A stretch of DNA of 64,000 bases, from the NCBI GenBank assembly GCA_038373885.1, contig JAWZYV010013274.1:434001-498000 (forward strand), in the 5' to 3' direction. The notes under the pieces were generated by a model, which made no database searches, was not told where the DNA came from, and saw only the letters and a list, made by a program, of their open reading frames with translations. Of this stretch, positions 32,638-43,912 are shown piece after piece. Every line of letters begins with the position of its first letter. Positions within the stretch are counted from its first letter, which is position 1. This DNA comes from Cheiracanthium punctorium. Its lineage: Eukaryota > Arthropoda > Arachnida > Araneae > Cheiracanthiidae. The position numbers were made by a program, and so were the translations under genes.

Positions 32638-34861
32638 ATTATTTCGTAGGATTTCATCAATTTTAGTGTTCTATGAGCTTATATTCTTCATATCATAATG
32701 CATTTTTCATTAGAAATATTTAGCACATACACTAAGGTGAAGTGCATCTTTTATTAATTTTGATGCTTTTCAGCAAAACTATTCTAAGATAGAATAATTG
32801 AATAAATAGCATGCAATCTTCGTATACAATTTATCCGTATATATATTTTCCGATGACACTAGTCAGCGGATGTTTCACAGAGGATAGTGGACCAGAAATC
32901 CTTGAAATTTTATTGAGACCACTGTTCAATCAAGATATATACCGCCGACATTTACTCCAAAAGCAACTACAAATTTTAATTGTAAATCTGATCCCAAAAT
33001 GGGTGATTTCTTGGATCTCGATATTAAAATAAGCTCGAAATAAGGTCATTTTTACGTTTTTTGTACTGCTTGAATTTGTTGCTAACGAACGAAACGAAAC
33101 ATAGACTAAAATTTCTCATAATGTCCTAGTGAACCAAAATTTGGTTTCTCAGATGTGTGTATCATAAAGGATAGTAAAACAAGCCAAGCTAATGTGTAAA
33201 GAAGTTCTTGCTTCTGAGTGTACTAAATGATCATTTGTAATTGTAGATAAAATTTCCATAAGCCAATGATATTTCGCTTAGTTGTGAATAATTTCTACAC
33301 TACATCAGGACTAAGTAAGCAATTATTTGTGATTTTACAAAACATTTAATGCTAAAAGAAGAACAGTTTCGTGATAAAGTTCCAGAAAAATTACTGTTTT
33401 ATTTTTTTCGGAAAAGATTTTATCATTAACTTCCGAAATTTCAATCCGTTTGTGAAGGCAAAGAGATATTTCACAGGCTACAGACTTTAACCTGCTAATA
33501 GGGTTGTGGACAGTCACCATTTGTGCACCATTTGAAATTTGAAAATTCGATTTTTTCAATCTATCTTTTTAGAAATGCGTTACTCTAAGCACATAAAGAT
33601 CGTTTCAGCATAGTTTTGTTTCAGTGATTTCCTTTTATTTCAAATTCTAACATTTCAAAAATAAACATTAGAAAGCATGATATATAAAAGAGAAGAATAC
33701 TTCAGAAATAATTTGTAATGTTGATGTTTTTGATAATGTTGAAACCTGATTGTAAACGCAGAATATTAAAAAATTTCGAATTCATTGTTTCTTTTAGCAT
33801 CACTTTCTGTGACTATCAGATAGTCGAGAAGCCAACAAGTAGAACAACATAAGTTTACATTCTACTTGTCAGAATTCTAGAGAAGACATACAATGTGTTT
33901 ATCTGCTATTTATCTGTTAAAGTAAATCAGTTGTTATTGACAACTCCAGGGAATACCTGAGGAGACAAAAATGTGAGACTTGATTTACTGATCATACGAC
34001 TACATCATACAGCCTGATTGGATTGCACTTATTTCATTTACTAAATAACACACAGTGAAGGTAGTCCACCGTTTCTATGTTACTGTTCTTAAAAATATTT
34101 TTAATGTTTTTTCTCAGTGACACCTTCATGTATTGATCTGGCTCGAAATTCTAATATACATCATTAACGGAACATTTTAATTTGTTGAATATCTAATTAA
34201 ACATTGATTATGTCATTTCTTTATTGTTCAGCGTTACTAATTTCGCGGAATTTAACTTTCCAGATCTGCTGTAGAATTTAAAATAACTCTCAAAAATATT
34301 AGCTATACGCGAATGCAAATCCTACATATTTTCTCTGACATTTGACAAAAAATGCAAGCAAGTTAAATTAGCTGCAATAATCGAAATATTACCGAAGTTT
34401 AATACATTAGATCAAACAATAAACTAAGCCAATGCAAACAACTGTGTAAACAACTGTACTAACCAGTAGACTAATAAAAATATTTATGACTGCGTAAGGT
34501 TTTGTGAATGGCTTGGGTTTAAAAAAAAACAATATTATTTTCCGTTTCCTTTTTTTTATTAACTCCACACTATTCGAAATTGAATTACTGCATATTTGCG
34601 GAGTAAAAAATAAAGCACAGTTCTTTTAAAAATAAAAATAAATATTTTAATATTAATGAAATTAAAATCATTTTATAACTTTTGGAGAGTTATTTGAATA
34701 GTTTCCAGTACTATGTTGGCTATTGCAAACAAACAAACAAAAAAAAAAGAGTGAAAATCCTATTAGCGTTTAGTCGGGAAGCAACAGCACGCTTCGCTTG
34801 CCACAGTTGGCAAACCAAGGAATTTCCAATGGCACGCAGAAGTTCTAAGTGATTTAAATCA
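32638..34861. other. AT-rich stretch, nothing recognised
   Basis: Two frames of 73-74 aa without recognisable motifs. Confidence 0.45.
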
Positions 34862-34987
34862 ATAATTTAGTTATTATTGACCCAAAACTATAAAACAGCA
34901 GCATCTGAAGTCAGTGTTTTAGATCAATAATTTAGTTATCATTGACCCAAAACCCAAAACTATAAAACAGAAGCATCTGAAGTCAGT
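34862..34987. repeat. Tandem duplication of about 63 bp
   Basis: AATAATTTAGTTATTATTGA is followed by CCCAAAACTATAAAACAG and GCATCTGAAGTCAGT; the whole set is repeated once, with an extra CCCAAAA in the second copy. Recent by similarity. Confidence 0.9.
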
Positions 34988-35279
34988 CCTCAAAATTCAA
35001 GGAAAATTCCTATTGCTTGATCATTCAGAAAATGGTATCAAATTAAATTACCGAAGTGTGTCGTCAAAAGGCAAGGCTTTCTTAATAACAAAACACTTAC
35101 AGACCTGTAAAGGGAAAAAATGTACGTATTTGAAAGTATATCAAGTATATTGACTTAATGATAAAAATATATGCATACTGTGGGTGTGAATTCTCATTTG
35201 AAACCCAATTCAGGATAGTATTAACTAACGATTTTGGATTTCTGAATTAGTATCTTCTCTTCGACAATATTTAAAATTA

Positions 35280-35880
35280 AACTACAGCGACCCCATCTAT
35301 GTAAGTAAACGTCAAATTTGAGAACGACACCCAATACTGAGCATCATTCGTATATTACCCAGTAAACTAATCCGAAATACCTTGGATTTTCCACATATTC
35401 TTGCAGAAACTCTCACGAATTATCGAGTTCGTAAGCTCGGATGTCCAGTGTGTGTAGAAAATTCCAGTAACCAATTCAGTTGACAAGAACAAATTTTATT
35501 CATTCTAAAACTCGACAAGCAATCTTCAATACACAGTTCACGCAAAATCACAAGCAGAATCTCGGTTTACAACAGTCAGTTGATCACACAGACTTCCTCA
35601 AATACTAAGTGAAAATTTCGAGCACAACTCTTGACTGCTTCTCAGCATACAGCAATAAAGAATTAACAAAAGCCTTGAAAAACAGGCCTATTAATAAAAT
35701 TGCGCCAAATGTCGCCAAACTTGGCATGTTTCTATCCAAATACCGCCAAGTTTGGCACCTAGGTTAAGTTCACAGAACTTCCAGCTAAGAGATATCGCCA
35801 ATATTTGGCGAGAAACGCAAACTCCCATGTTATCCTGAGGGAAACATAAAGCTTCCTACCTTCGCGTTCTAATTAAGTGA
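35280..35880. other. Mid-GC block with CCAAACTTGG inverted words
   Basis: CGCCAAACTTGGCATG at about 35711 and CCGCCAAGTTTGGCACC at about 35744 form a 12-bp inverted pair, each itself close to palindromic. On the minus strand an AATAAAATTTG polyadenylation-like word occurs near 35490. It could be a degraded LTR or non-coding exon; undecided. Confidence 0.3.
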
Positions 35881-36126
35881 TTTACATCCAATAAAATGTA
35901 AAATTTAATGTTTTGGCTGCTTCAGGGAGTACTTCAGCACTATTTTAACGACAATCAGCTTATAGTATACAAAAACTAGGGAGATATTTAAATAATTCTC
36001 AATGTCACGTAATGCATTGCGAATATAGAGAATCAAAGAGGAAGAGGAAAAAATACCTATCAGTCTATCCTCTCCAACACTACTCAAAATTGAACTACTG
36101 TTTCGAATAAAAGCTTGCTTTACTTA

Positions 36127-36365
36127 TCAGCTTTGGCTAACGAGTAATGAATCTCGCGGAATCGCCCTCTTTGCCCCGAAATCTTGATAATAGCGAAACA
36201 CTAGAACGACACTCGGATATCCCTCGGTTTCTAGTCCTGATAGCCCCGTACGTCGTAATCTCGTTATCAGACCTAGTTTCGACCTCACGTCACGTGCCCG
36301 GGGAAACTCGCAAAGTAAGGGAAAAGCAAATCGCTGGAGACCATCACATAAGGGAAAAAAAATAG
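36127..36365. repeat. Short dispersed repeat with GTCACGTG, copy 2, in a CpG-rich patch
   Basis: The core at 36255-36300 matches 30150-30195. The surrounding patch is CpG-rich (GCCCCGTACGTCGTAATC, GTGCCCGGGGAAACTCG). A 94-aa minus-strand frame over it has no recognisable domain and is likely composition-driven. Confidence 0.45.
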
Positions 36366-37667
36366 GGGCAGTTGAAAACTGAATGCGGCAATCATGGAGA
36401 ATATAAGCCATAATATTATTCGCCTGATGGGAAGTTCAGTTGAGCGTGAGGTTTACGAATAGTATTGAATATTTTAAAATGCGTGTTTTTTTAACTTCAA
36501 AGTTGACAAATAGTATATAAATTTTTACTTCGCCACCGTTGAGCCATTTTCAGGTGCAGTATTAATACAATAATAAGAAGTCAGAATTTTCTGATAGCGT
36601 TTCTGAAATCACTCGATCATCACGTAATCTCTGGGTAATAGATCATTGTTGGTGATTATTAGTGGCCCTTGTATGTTTTGGTGAAAAGTTGGAGTGGTGG
36701 AGTTTGTTTTTTCCCCTCTACCACAGAGCTATATTTATTATTAACACATTATTTCCAGTTTCAGTTGTGTATATGTGTGTGAGCTGCTTTCTTCTACAAT
36801 AACCTAGTCAATACCTAGTACAATAACCTAATTCTTCTACATTAACCTAAGCCCCCTTGAAAAGATTAGAGGGTTCCGATTCCTGCGAAAGCTGTGAAAT
36901 GTACTTCCTTAGCGTTATTTTTAAGCTTACAAGACACTTCTCTAATTCCATTTATTTCCCCTAAAACAGAGAATAAATATTTTTGTGAAGCTTAATATAA
37001 TTTTTATTCAATTTATTTTCTTTGATTTCTTTTTAGACTATGCTGTAGTAAATGAGGTTTTTGCAGTGTAAAATATTCTTGATGTCGTTGTGATACTTAT
37101 TCTGTTTTCGTTTTCTGAGTCATAATTACATAATCATGCAACTGGCATATAATGTCAATAAAACATTCTTAACTCATGCAACAAGTAATTTCATCATATG
37201 CAACTCTGTTTGAGTAGCTCACTAGATGGGCTTCAAAAAATCCAAAATCCATGAATCAAGTCTCAAACTATTTTGTTTATACTGAACATGAAGTAACATT
37301 TATTTAAACAAAACTGAAAACTTAAATTTTAATCTGCTATTGCAACAAACAGGCTGTGTAAACCCTTTTTACTTTTCAACAGATCTTTTAGTGATACCGA
37401 AATAAAAGGTACAAAAATAAACAAGCTTTAGCAAAACGATAAAAAAAGTATGCGATAAACTGCCCTTACTTATTTCATCTTTTTTATTTTGATGTTTAAT
37501 GTTCTTTATGTCATTAAGATAAAATTCAAAATAAATAATTTTAATTAAATTACCTGCATTACCTACAGTAATGGGACATTTAAATGAAGAGTACTGAAGA
37601 CGCTTTCTTGTATTTTAGAACTTGAAAACGCCAAGACTTATAAATTACTTTTTTTTTATTAAATCGA
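36366..37667. other. AT-rich stretch, nothing recognised
   Basis: A small CAATACCTAGTACAATAACC duplication near 36800-36850. No gene. Confidence 0.4.
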
Positions 37668-38070
37668 GATTTATGCTAGAAAATAAAAGCTATAAAATCT
37701 TACCCTTTAACTAAAAACATTAAAAAATTACACAAATGAGACACAAAAGAAAGCAGAATAACGTTATAATTTTCATGCGTGTTTATGCGCTTTTGTGTTA
37801 GAACTTCAGTCAAATGGAGTAAGAGCTTATTTATTAGAGCATTATGTAGGTTGTAAAAAAGTATTTTTGCTCTTTTGAGAGCAAAAGCTGGCAAACGGGT
37901 GGGTGATGTATTGCAACAGCCAAGTAAGGCGAGTTTCACCCCTTCGTGGGTGATTCATGTTCTTTATTCTTATCCGAATGGGACCAAACCGTTTAGAAAA
38001 GTCACGAATAAAACTCTCACTAGTCACATTAGAAAATTTAGGATCGTTTATGTAGCTTTACTTTTAAAAT
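37668..38070. repeat. Local duplication, copy 1
   Basis: Aligns in order with 38510-38900: GATTTATGCT, GAGAC, CGGAGTAA-like, ATTTATTA, GCTGTAAAAA-like, CTCTTTTG-GAGC, GGGTGATGTATTG, GCGAG. Offset about 842 bp. Overlapping frames of 61-79 aa are not conserved in copy 2, so coding is unlikely. Confidence 0.75.
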
Positions 38071-38509
38071 ATGTGACTTGATTTGAAATTCAGTTGCTAT
38101 AGAACTGCTATATTAAATATCTTAGATTTTAGGAATAGGGTACAACCATTCTATCGTTACGTCTTATAATGCATTTTAAAATTTGTTCAGAAAGACAAAC
38201 GTGTAATAAATGTAATAGCGTTAGTTTTTCCCCTGATTTTTACACGATCCATAAATATGAGTTATATTCATAAACAAAAGGAAAATTAAATTTTATGCGA
38301 AGTACTTTTCAGATTTTAAACTAGGCAATTAAATAATTTTACAAAATTATTTAACTGATTATAAGCTTTTTAAACTTACATACTTAAAATCGCTGTAAAT
38401 TCAGATGTCTTTATACAGAAACATATAAGATCCTCTAATTCCTAATTTAAAATATTACCGAAGACAGATCGACCTGTACATTTTCTTTCGAGCATTTCAC
38501 AAAATACGT

Positions 38510-38905
38510 TTTAGTGATTTATGCTGAAAGAAAGCACTAAACGTTTACTCCTTAATTAACAACATTTCAAAACTATATGTATGAGACTCAATAGAAGGAG
38601 AGCCTACTTATTATTTTCACCCATGCTTCCATGCTTTTATGCAGATGGTTTCGTGAAACGGAGTAAATTTATTTATTACTGCGTTATTTGGGCTGTAAAA
38701 AGGTATCGTTACTCTTTTGCGAGCACAAAAGCTAAAAAATAGCTGGGTGATGTATTGAAACAGTTAAGGAAAGCGAGGTCCTTGTTTTGTGATGCGTAAT
38801 ATCTGTTCTTCCATGGATGCAACAAAGTCGTTTCTTGGACGTCTCCTATTAAATATTCACTAGACGCACTGATACAGTTATAATCGCATATTCCGATTTA
38901 AAAAA
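38510..38905. repeat. Local duplication, copy 2
   Basis: Diverged counterpart of 37668-38070, roughly three quarters alike by eye over the best 150 bp around GGGTGATGTATTG (38743). Several small indels. Confidence 0.75.
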
Positions 38906-39049
38906 AAGCAATTAAAATACCAGAAAGAGATTTTTGTGATTCTCGGGTATTATAAACAGTACTTTAATGTAAATACTTTGGACGTAATTGGAAGTCTATG
39001 ATACATCTCAGATTAAACGTTAAAATGCATACTTTAAACATGTAATAAT

Positions 39050-39105
39050 ATGGGCCCCCCGTACCAATGGAACGGGAGGGGCATGCCCCCCCAGCTCCCA
39101 GAAAT
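39050..39105. other. G/C-run inverted patch
   Basis: GGGCCCCCCGTACC and GGGAGGGGCATGCCCCCCC lie in AT-rich DNA and can pair. Probably an eroded end of a GC-rich MITE like those at 6.5 kb. Confidence 0.35.
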
Positions 39106-39619
39106 AAATATTAGTAACCGTTATGATTTACGTTCTGGTCTAACCTAGAAGTGATTCAAATTATTAAAATATAGTACCTTCCTCGGGCAGGACTCTTGAC
39201 TTGGCACTCCCCTCTTTCAGACAATCATAAGGAAGCCAATATGGGATAGTTCATAAGTGCTTGATTGTTTCAAATGTAATTGTATTTTTTTTATTACTAA
39301 TGTTAATATATATATGTGTACCATACATCCAAGAAATGACTCACCCATTTTAAAAGTGAATAATTCAATTACTAAAGGAGACAAAAATGTACAGTTTGTT
39401 TAGTTAATTTAAAAAAAAAAGTTTTAATAAAGTAGTTAAAAATCTTGCCTAGAGAGGGCACTACTGCAGTCCACTGTAGTGATATAGGAAGAACGTCTTG
39501 TTTTCGTTTATCGTTCTTGGGAATGTTCAGGCTATCCTGGCAGGTGTGTTTGCAATAAATATTTATTTTTGTAGTGATAGAAAACGAAAAGCAGTTGTTA
39601 TGCATCTGGGACTATAATG

Positions 39620-39809
39620 TACAGTGGAACGTTCCTCATAAACGGTAAATCTCTAAAGATGAAATACGTTTCACAGAAAGAATATACTTGGTCCCTCCAA
39701 AATACAATTATTTTTTTACATGTTTAACGTATCATGTAACAAGAAATTCAGTTAATATAAAACAATATTCAAGACACCTTTTAATTCACCTTAACGAGGT
39801 TCGACTGTA
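39620..39809. mobile_element. pogo/Tigger-like MITE
   Basis: Starts TACAGTGGAACGTTCC, then TCATAAACGG, and ends TTAACGAGGTTCGACTGTA; inverted, the right end reads TACAGTCGAACCTCGTTAA. TA lies at both borders. CAGT(N)GAACCTCGTTAA-type ends with TA duplication are typical of pogo-group elements in the Tc1/mariner superfamily. 190 bp, non-coding. Confidence 0.65.
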
Positions 39810-41233
39810 TTGAATTCCTAGCTACTGTTAGATAAAATTATTTGACGCATTACATAAAATGAAACTCGTGTTATATCGCCGATATTATTATTATTTTGTT
39901 TTTTATATAAAAAATAAATAAAGCTTTAAAACTTTCAAATCAGTTAGACTGTATGATTATCTGTTAGACTGTATGATCAGTTATTGCGATTGTTGATTAT
40001 TGATTCTAACTCCGACCTACAAGTATATACGCTAATTGAAACTTTCACCGCATAACTCAAGGAGACATAAACAAAGATTTCTAATACATAATGAAACTAA
40101 TATAAGGTAGACTGTAACATCGATTTATTTTTGAGTGCTGCAGAAGAAACGGATTGAGATCTGTAAACTTATATACGCAGTCATAATTGACAGGACATTT
40201 AAGATTGATATTTATTTTACTCCGAACTGTTTTCAAAAGTTTATCAAAAGTTTGTTTCATCAGTCAAATAAAAAATATAAGCCAAAATAAAAGATTTGAT
40301 GTATCATTGCATAAGCTCTTCTATTTCAGCAAACTAAATGCCTTTAAAGAAGAAAAAGAAACTTTTTTTTTTCTCCGTTGTGAAATCGCACCGAAATCCA
40401 CTTTCACGGTCATTGATCACAAAATCGCTGACGACCCGCCACTTTGCCAGAAACAGCAAAAGAATCAATGACCGTTTTCTTTCGGGCCCACTTCCCGCAC
40501 CCCCAAAGAGATGAATGAACATGTACAAGCTGTTGTTGTGAGCAATAGCTTCTTAGACATTATGGGTTCCCATAACATCTTTTCCTTTGGAATGACTCAG
40601 TTCTATGGCGCGACGACGAAGAAAACTATAAATTTTCCTTCTCTGCTGGTATTACACTTTGATGGAGGTCTTTTGATCCCAGACAATAAGCAAAACAAAG
40701 TAAAAATTTTTTGGGGTTATTTGTTGCTCCACCCCCTGCAGCTGTAAGAGGTCGCACCGACCAATTGTTGCTGAGAGTGGAGGCTTTTTTAAACGTACAT
40801 TTCTGATTTCGCTAGGGCTACAAACTTCAACAATAAAAGTTTTATGTTTCTTGCACTTTACGTTTTGTTTGGAGTTGTGAGATTTATAGCTCCCCGCTTT
40901 TTTACTACCGTACATCCTAACTTCTTGTATTTTTAGATATATTTTAAAATCTATTTTGAGTAAGATTAAATTTCGTAGCTATGATTACCCGTGTTCACGT
41001 CTCCTTTATGATGCATTTTTATTAGGAAGAGTGTCAGCTGTAAGAAGATTTAAATTTTATGCAAAATGTTGTAGTTCTTATGGAGAACTTTTACTGCTTC
41101 TTTGCTAAAATCCACTTTCAAAAGTATAAATTAGATATCTTCTAGATACGTTCAAAGTTATACTATGTTAAGAAGCAGTTAAGTTGCAGCAAAGTTTAAA
41201 CTACTGCAGATTATTTGATGAAATCCATAAAAG
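39810..41233. other. AT-rich stretch with a mid-GC patch
   Basis: 40380-40520 (GACGACCCGCCACTTTGCC, TTTCGGGCCCACTTCCCGC) is GC-richer. Frames of 64-94 aa overlap it without recognisable motifs. A short ATCTGTTAGACTGTATGAT duplication lies at 39945-39975. Confidence 0.35.
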
Positions 41234-41484
41234 AATTGAATCGGTGAGTGCAGAAACCACCTCAGTCACAAAAACGAAATTATTTTCAGGAGAGAGAAAA
41301 AACTTCATAACTCCTCCAAATTTTCAAATATTTAAACTTTTTTTTTCCTCTGTCATAACATGCATTTATGTTTCAGTCATGCAAATATTACCTAATTTAT
41401 GAAGTTTTATGAAGTTTTTTTCTCTCTCCTGAAAAAAATTTCCTTTTTGTGACTGAGGTGGTTTCTGCACTCACCGATTCAATT
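41234..41484. mobile_element. Fold-back MITE, 251 bp, about 80-bp arms
   Basis: AATTGAATCGGTGAGTGCAG through AAACCACCTCAGTCAC and CAGGAGAGAGAAAAAACTTC (41234-41310) is mirrored by GAAGTTTTTTTCTCTCTCCTG, GTGACTGAGGTGGTTT and CTGCACTCACCGATTCAATT (41405-41484), nearly perfect, with about 95 bp between the arms. Transcription across it would give a long hairpin RNA. No target duplication is clear. A 72-aa frame inside is not significant. Confidence 0.85.
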
Positions 41485-43087
41485 ATTACTAAATTTCAAG
41501 TAGAAGTATAAAATTGTTTTACCACATTTTTATAAAGCATTACTGTGTTTTTATAGAGGCAGAGTATCAGTCGGATTTTTAAAAAACACATAAAAATTGT
41601 TTCAAAATGGCGTACTGGAATGAGCTAATTATATGTATTTGTGAGAAAGAAATATTTAACCTTTTATAAATGGATGGCATTCAATGTTCTATACCTACGA
41701 AATATGATGGGAATCAGACTATATGTTAATTAACTTTGTCATATTGAATGCCTGCATATTATTCAATGACTGTAATGCTGACACCGAAAAGAAGTTAAAC
41801 AATATTGGTAAACTATATTCGTGGTTTTACTCGCATATCAAAATTGGACTTTAGCAGCAAAATTATGGAATTCCATGGTATAACGGTAAAGGAAATGAAA
41901 GAGTGGTTGTAATCAAGCTTTGGAACAGAGATGAGACAGAAAGTAAAATATTTAAGACAAACAAATAGCTTAGACAATCGTCCTCCTTGTGGCTAATCGA
42001 AGTTTTGTGGAAAGCGTACAATCAGGTCAATAACGTATGCCTTTTGCAACATTTTCACATAATTTGCATCACAGTGTAAGTTCAAGGTACATTTTTTAAG
42101 TAGTTTTTACCTCAAACCATAATTAGAGTGGCGTTTGAAATGTTTAGAATTTAAACCCATGTAAACTGAGACAGTTGATTGAGCTTAAGCCGAATGATAC
42201 TCTAAAACGAATGGTATTTACTGATTGGCCCTGGTGGAACATTGACGAAGGTCTACTATAGTTTCTGGACAAAAGAGATGATTTTTCTTTGTAAATATCT
42301 ATTCGTACGTATAACCACTAATCTGGGCACAAGATAATCCAACAGAAAACAGCACACATGTGCTAGAGCAAGCTGCATATTGGGGGCACATGGCATTGGC
42401 AAAACTTAAAAAAACTTATTTCTTCTAAAAATTGACTAAAAATTATTGAAAGATGTAAACCAAATTGAAGATTGCTGTTCTAAAATAGTGTAAAATCACA
42501 CCGTGCACTAAAATCATATCTTAGATACCATATGGTTTTCTCGTTTCATTATGCATGTGAGATAATTATTGTACAAACTGTTCAGCTAGAAGCATGCCGT
42601 TTCTTCAGTAACGTACGATCCGTTACACAGATTTGTCCAAGGCTTGATACCAGCTTATTTTGGGTTATGCGTTTATATAAAATCTTATAATATTTCAAAC
42701 TACAATTAACTTTTATTAACTGGAAGATTTCAAACGCCCAATAAGATCCCTCCTATCGACCGTGAGATACTGCACGCAAGTTTAAATAGTTATCTGACCC
42801 TATGGCAGTGTTTTTACATTTGGTGGTGAGCACATCTAACTCTTATATCCGTCATTCATTTTTAAGTAGAAGTAAATATCTGCCGTGTAGTATACGTATA
42901 TATTTAGGTATTTCGTTAACTTATAACTAAATAATACCTCCTATTTTTGAGAACTCCACTTTTTTTACTTTCCGAACATGTACCATGTAAGGAAAATATT
43001 GTAATCATGAAAAAATTCGACTTCGAGATTTTGGTGTTTTTACACGTTTTGAGGGATTCTGAATCCATTTATGCTATTTTTACGAGA
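41485..43087. other. AT-rich stretch, nothing recognised
   Basis: No gene or repeat recognised. Confidence 0.45.
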
Positions 43088-43150
43088 TGTATGTATGTAT
43101 GTGTGTATGTGTGTGTGTGTGTGTGTATGTGTGTTTGTGTGTATGTGAGT
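43088..43150. repeat. GT/GTAT microsatellite
   Basis: GTATGTAT followed by a GT run, directly upstream of the 173-bp minisatellite. Confidence 0.95.
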
Positions 43151-43159
43151 GAACACCTG

Positions 43160-43912
43160 AGCTCCTGAACGGAGCATTCGATTGAGCTCAAATTGGATAT
43201 ATATGTCATAAACCACCGTCGCAAGACCGGTATTGATTTTGGTGTGTATAGGACTTATAGTTTTTCTACAGGGCTACAACAAAGATTTCTTTTACATTAT
43301 GGCCTAAGGGGAGAATTTCTTGAAAGTGCGCTAGCGTTTAAACGGTAGATTAGATAGAGCTCAAATTGGGTATATATGTTATAAACCACCGTTGCAAGAC
43401 CGGTATTGATTTTGGTGTGTATAGGACTTATAGTTTTTCTACAGGGCTACGACAAAGATTTCTTTTACATTATGGCCTATGGGGAGAATTTCTTGAAAGT
43501 GCGCTAGCGTTTAAACGGTAGATTAGATAGAGCTCAAATTGGGTATATATGTTATAAACCACCGTTGCAAGACCGGTATTGATTTTGGTGTGTATAGGAC
43601 TTATAGTTTTTCTACAGGGCTACGACAAAGATTTCTTTTACATTATGGCCTATGGGGGGAATTTCTTGAAAGTGCGCTAGCGTTTAAACGATACATTCGA
43701 TTGAGCTCAAATTCGGTATACATGTTATAAACCACCATCCTAAGACCGGTATTGATTTTGGTGTGTATAGGACTTATAGTTCTCCTACAGGGCTACGACA
43801 AAACTTTCTTTTATGTTATGGCATAATGGCATATGGGGAGAAATTCTTGAAAGTGCGCAAGCGTTTAAACGGTGCATTCGATTGAGTTTCAATTTGGTAT
43901 ATGTTTGAATTA
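43160..43912. repeat. 173-bp tandem repeat, about 4.3 copies
   Basis: The anchor GCAAGACCGGTATTGATT lies at 43221, 43394 and 43567, with a variant at 43740: an exact 173-bp spacing. Unit landmarks are GAGCTCAAATTGGGTATAT, GTGTGTATAGGACTTATAG, CTACAGGGCTACGACAAAG and GAAAGTGCGCTAGCG. Copies 2 and 3 are almost identical; the last is diverged and breaks off after CAATTTGGTATATG. A GT microsatellite borders it on the left. Frames in it are periodicity artefacts. Confidence 0.97.

Noticed and set aside
36127..36411. 94-aa minus-strand frame in a CpG-rich patch
   Set aside because: It overlaps a dispersed repeat shared with 30150-30225, where the frame is not kept.
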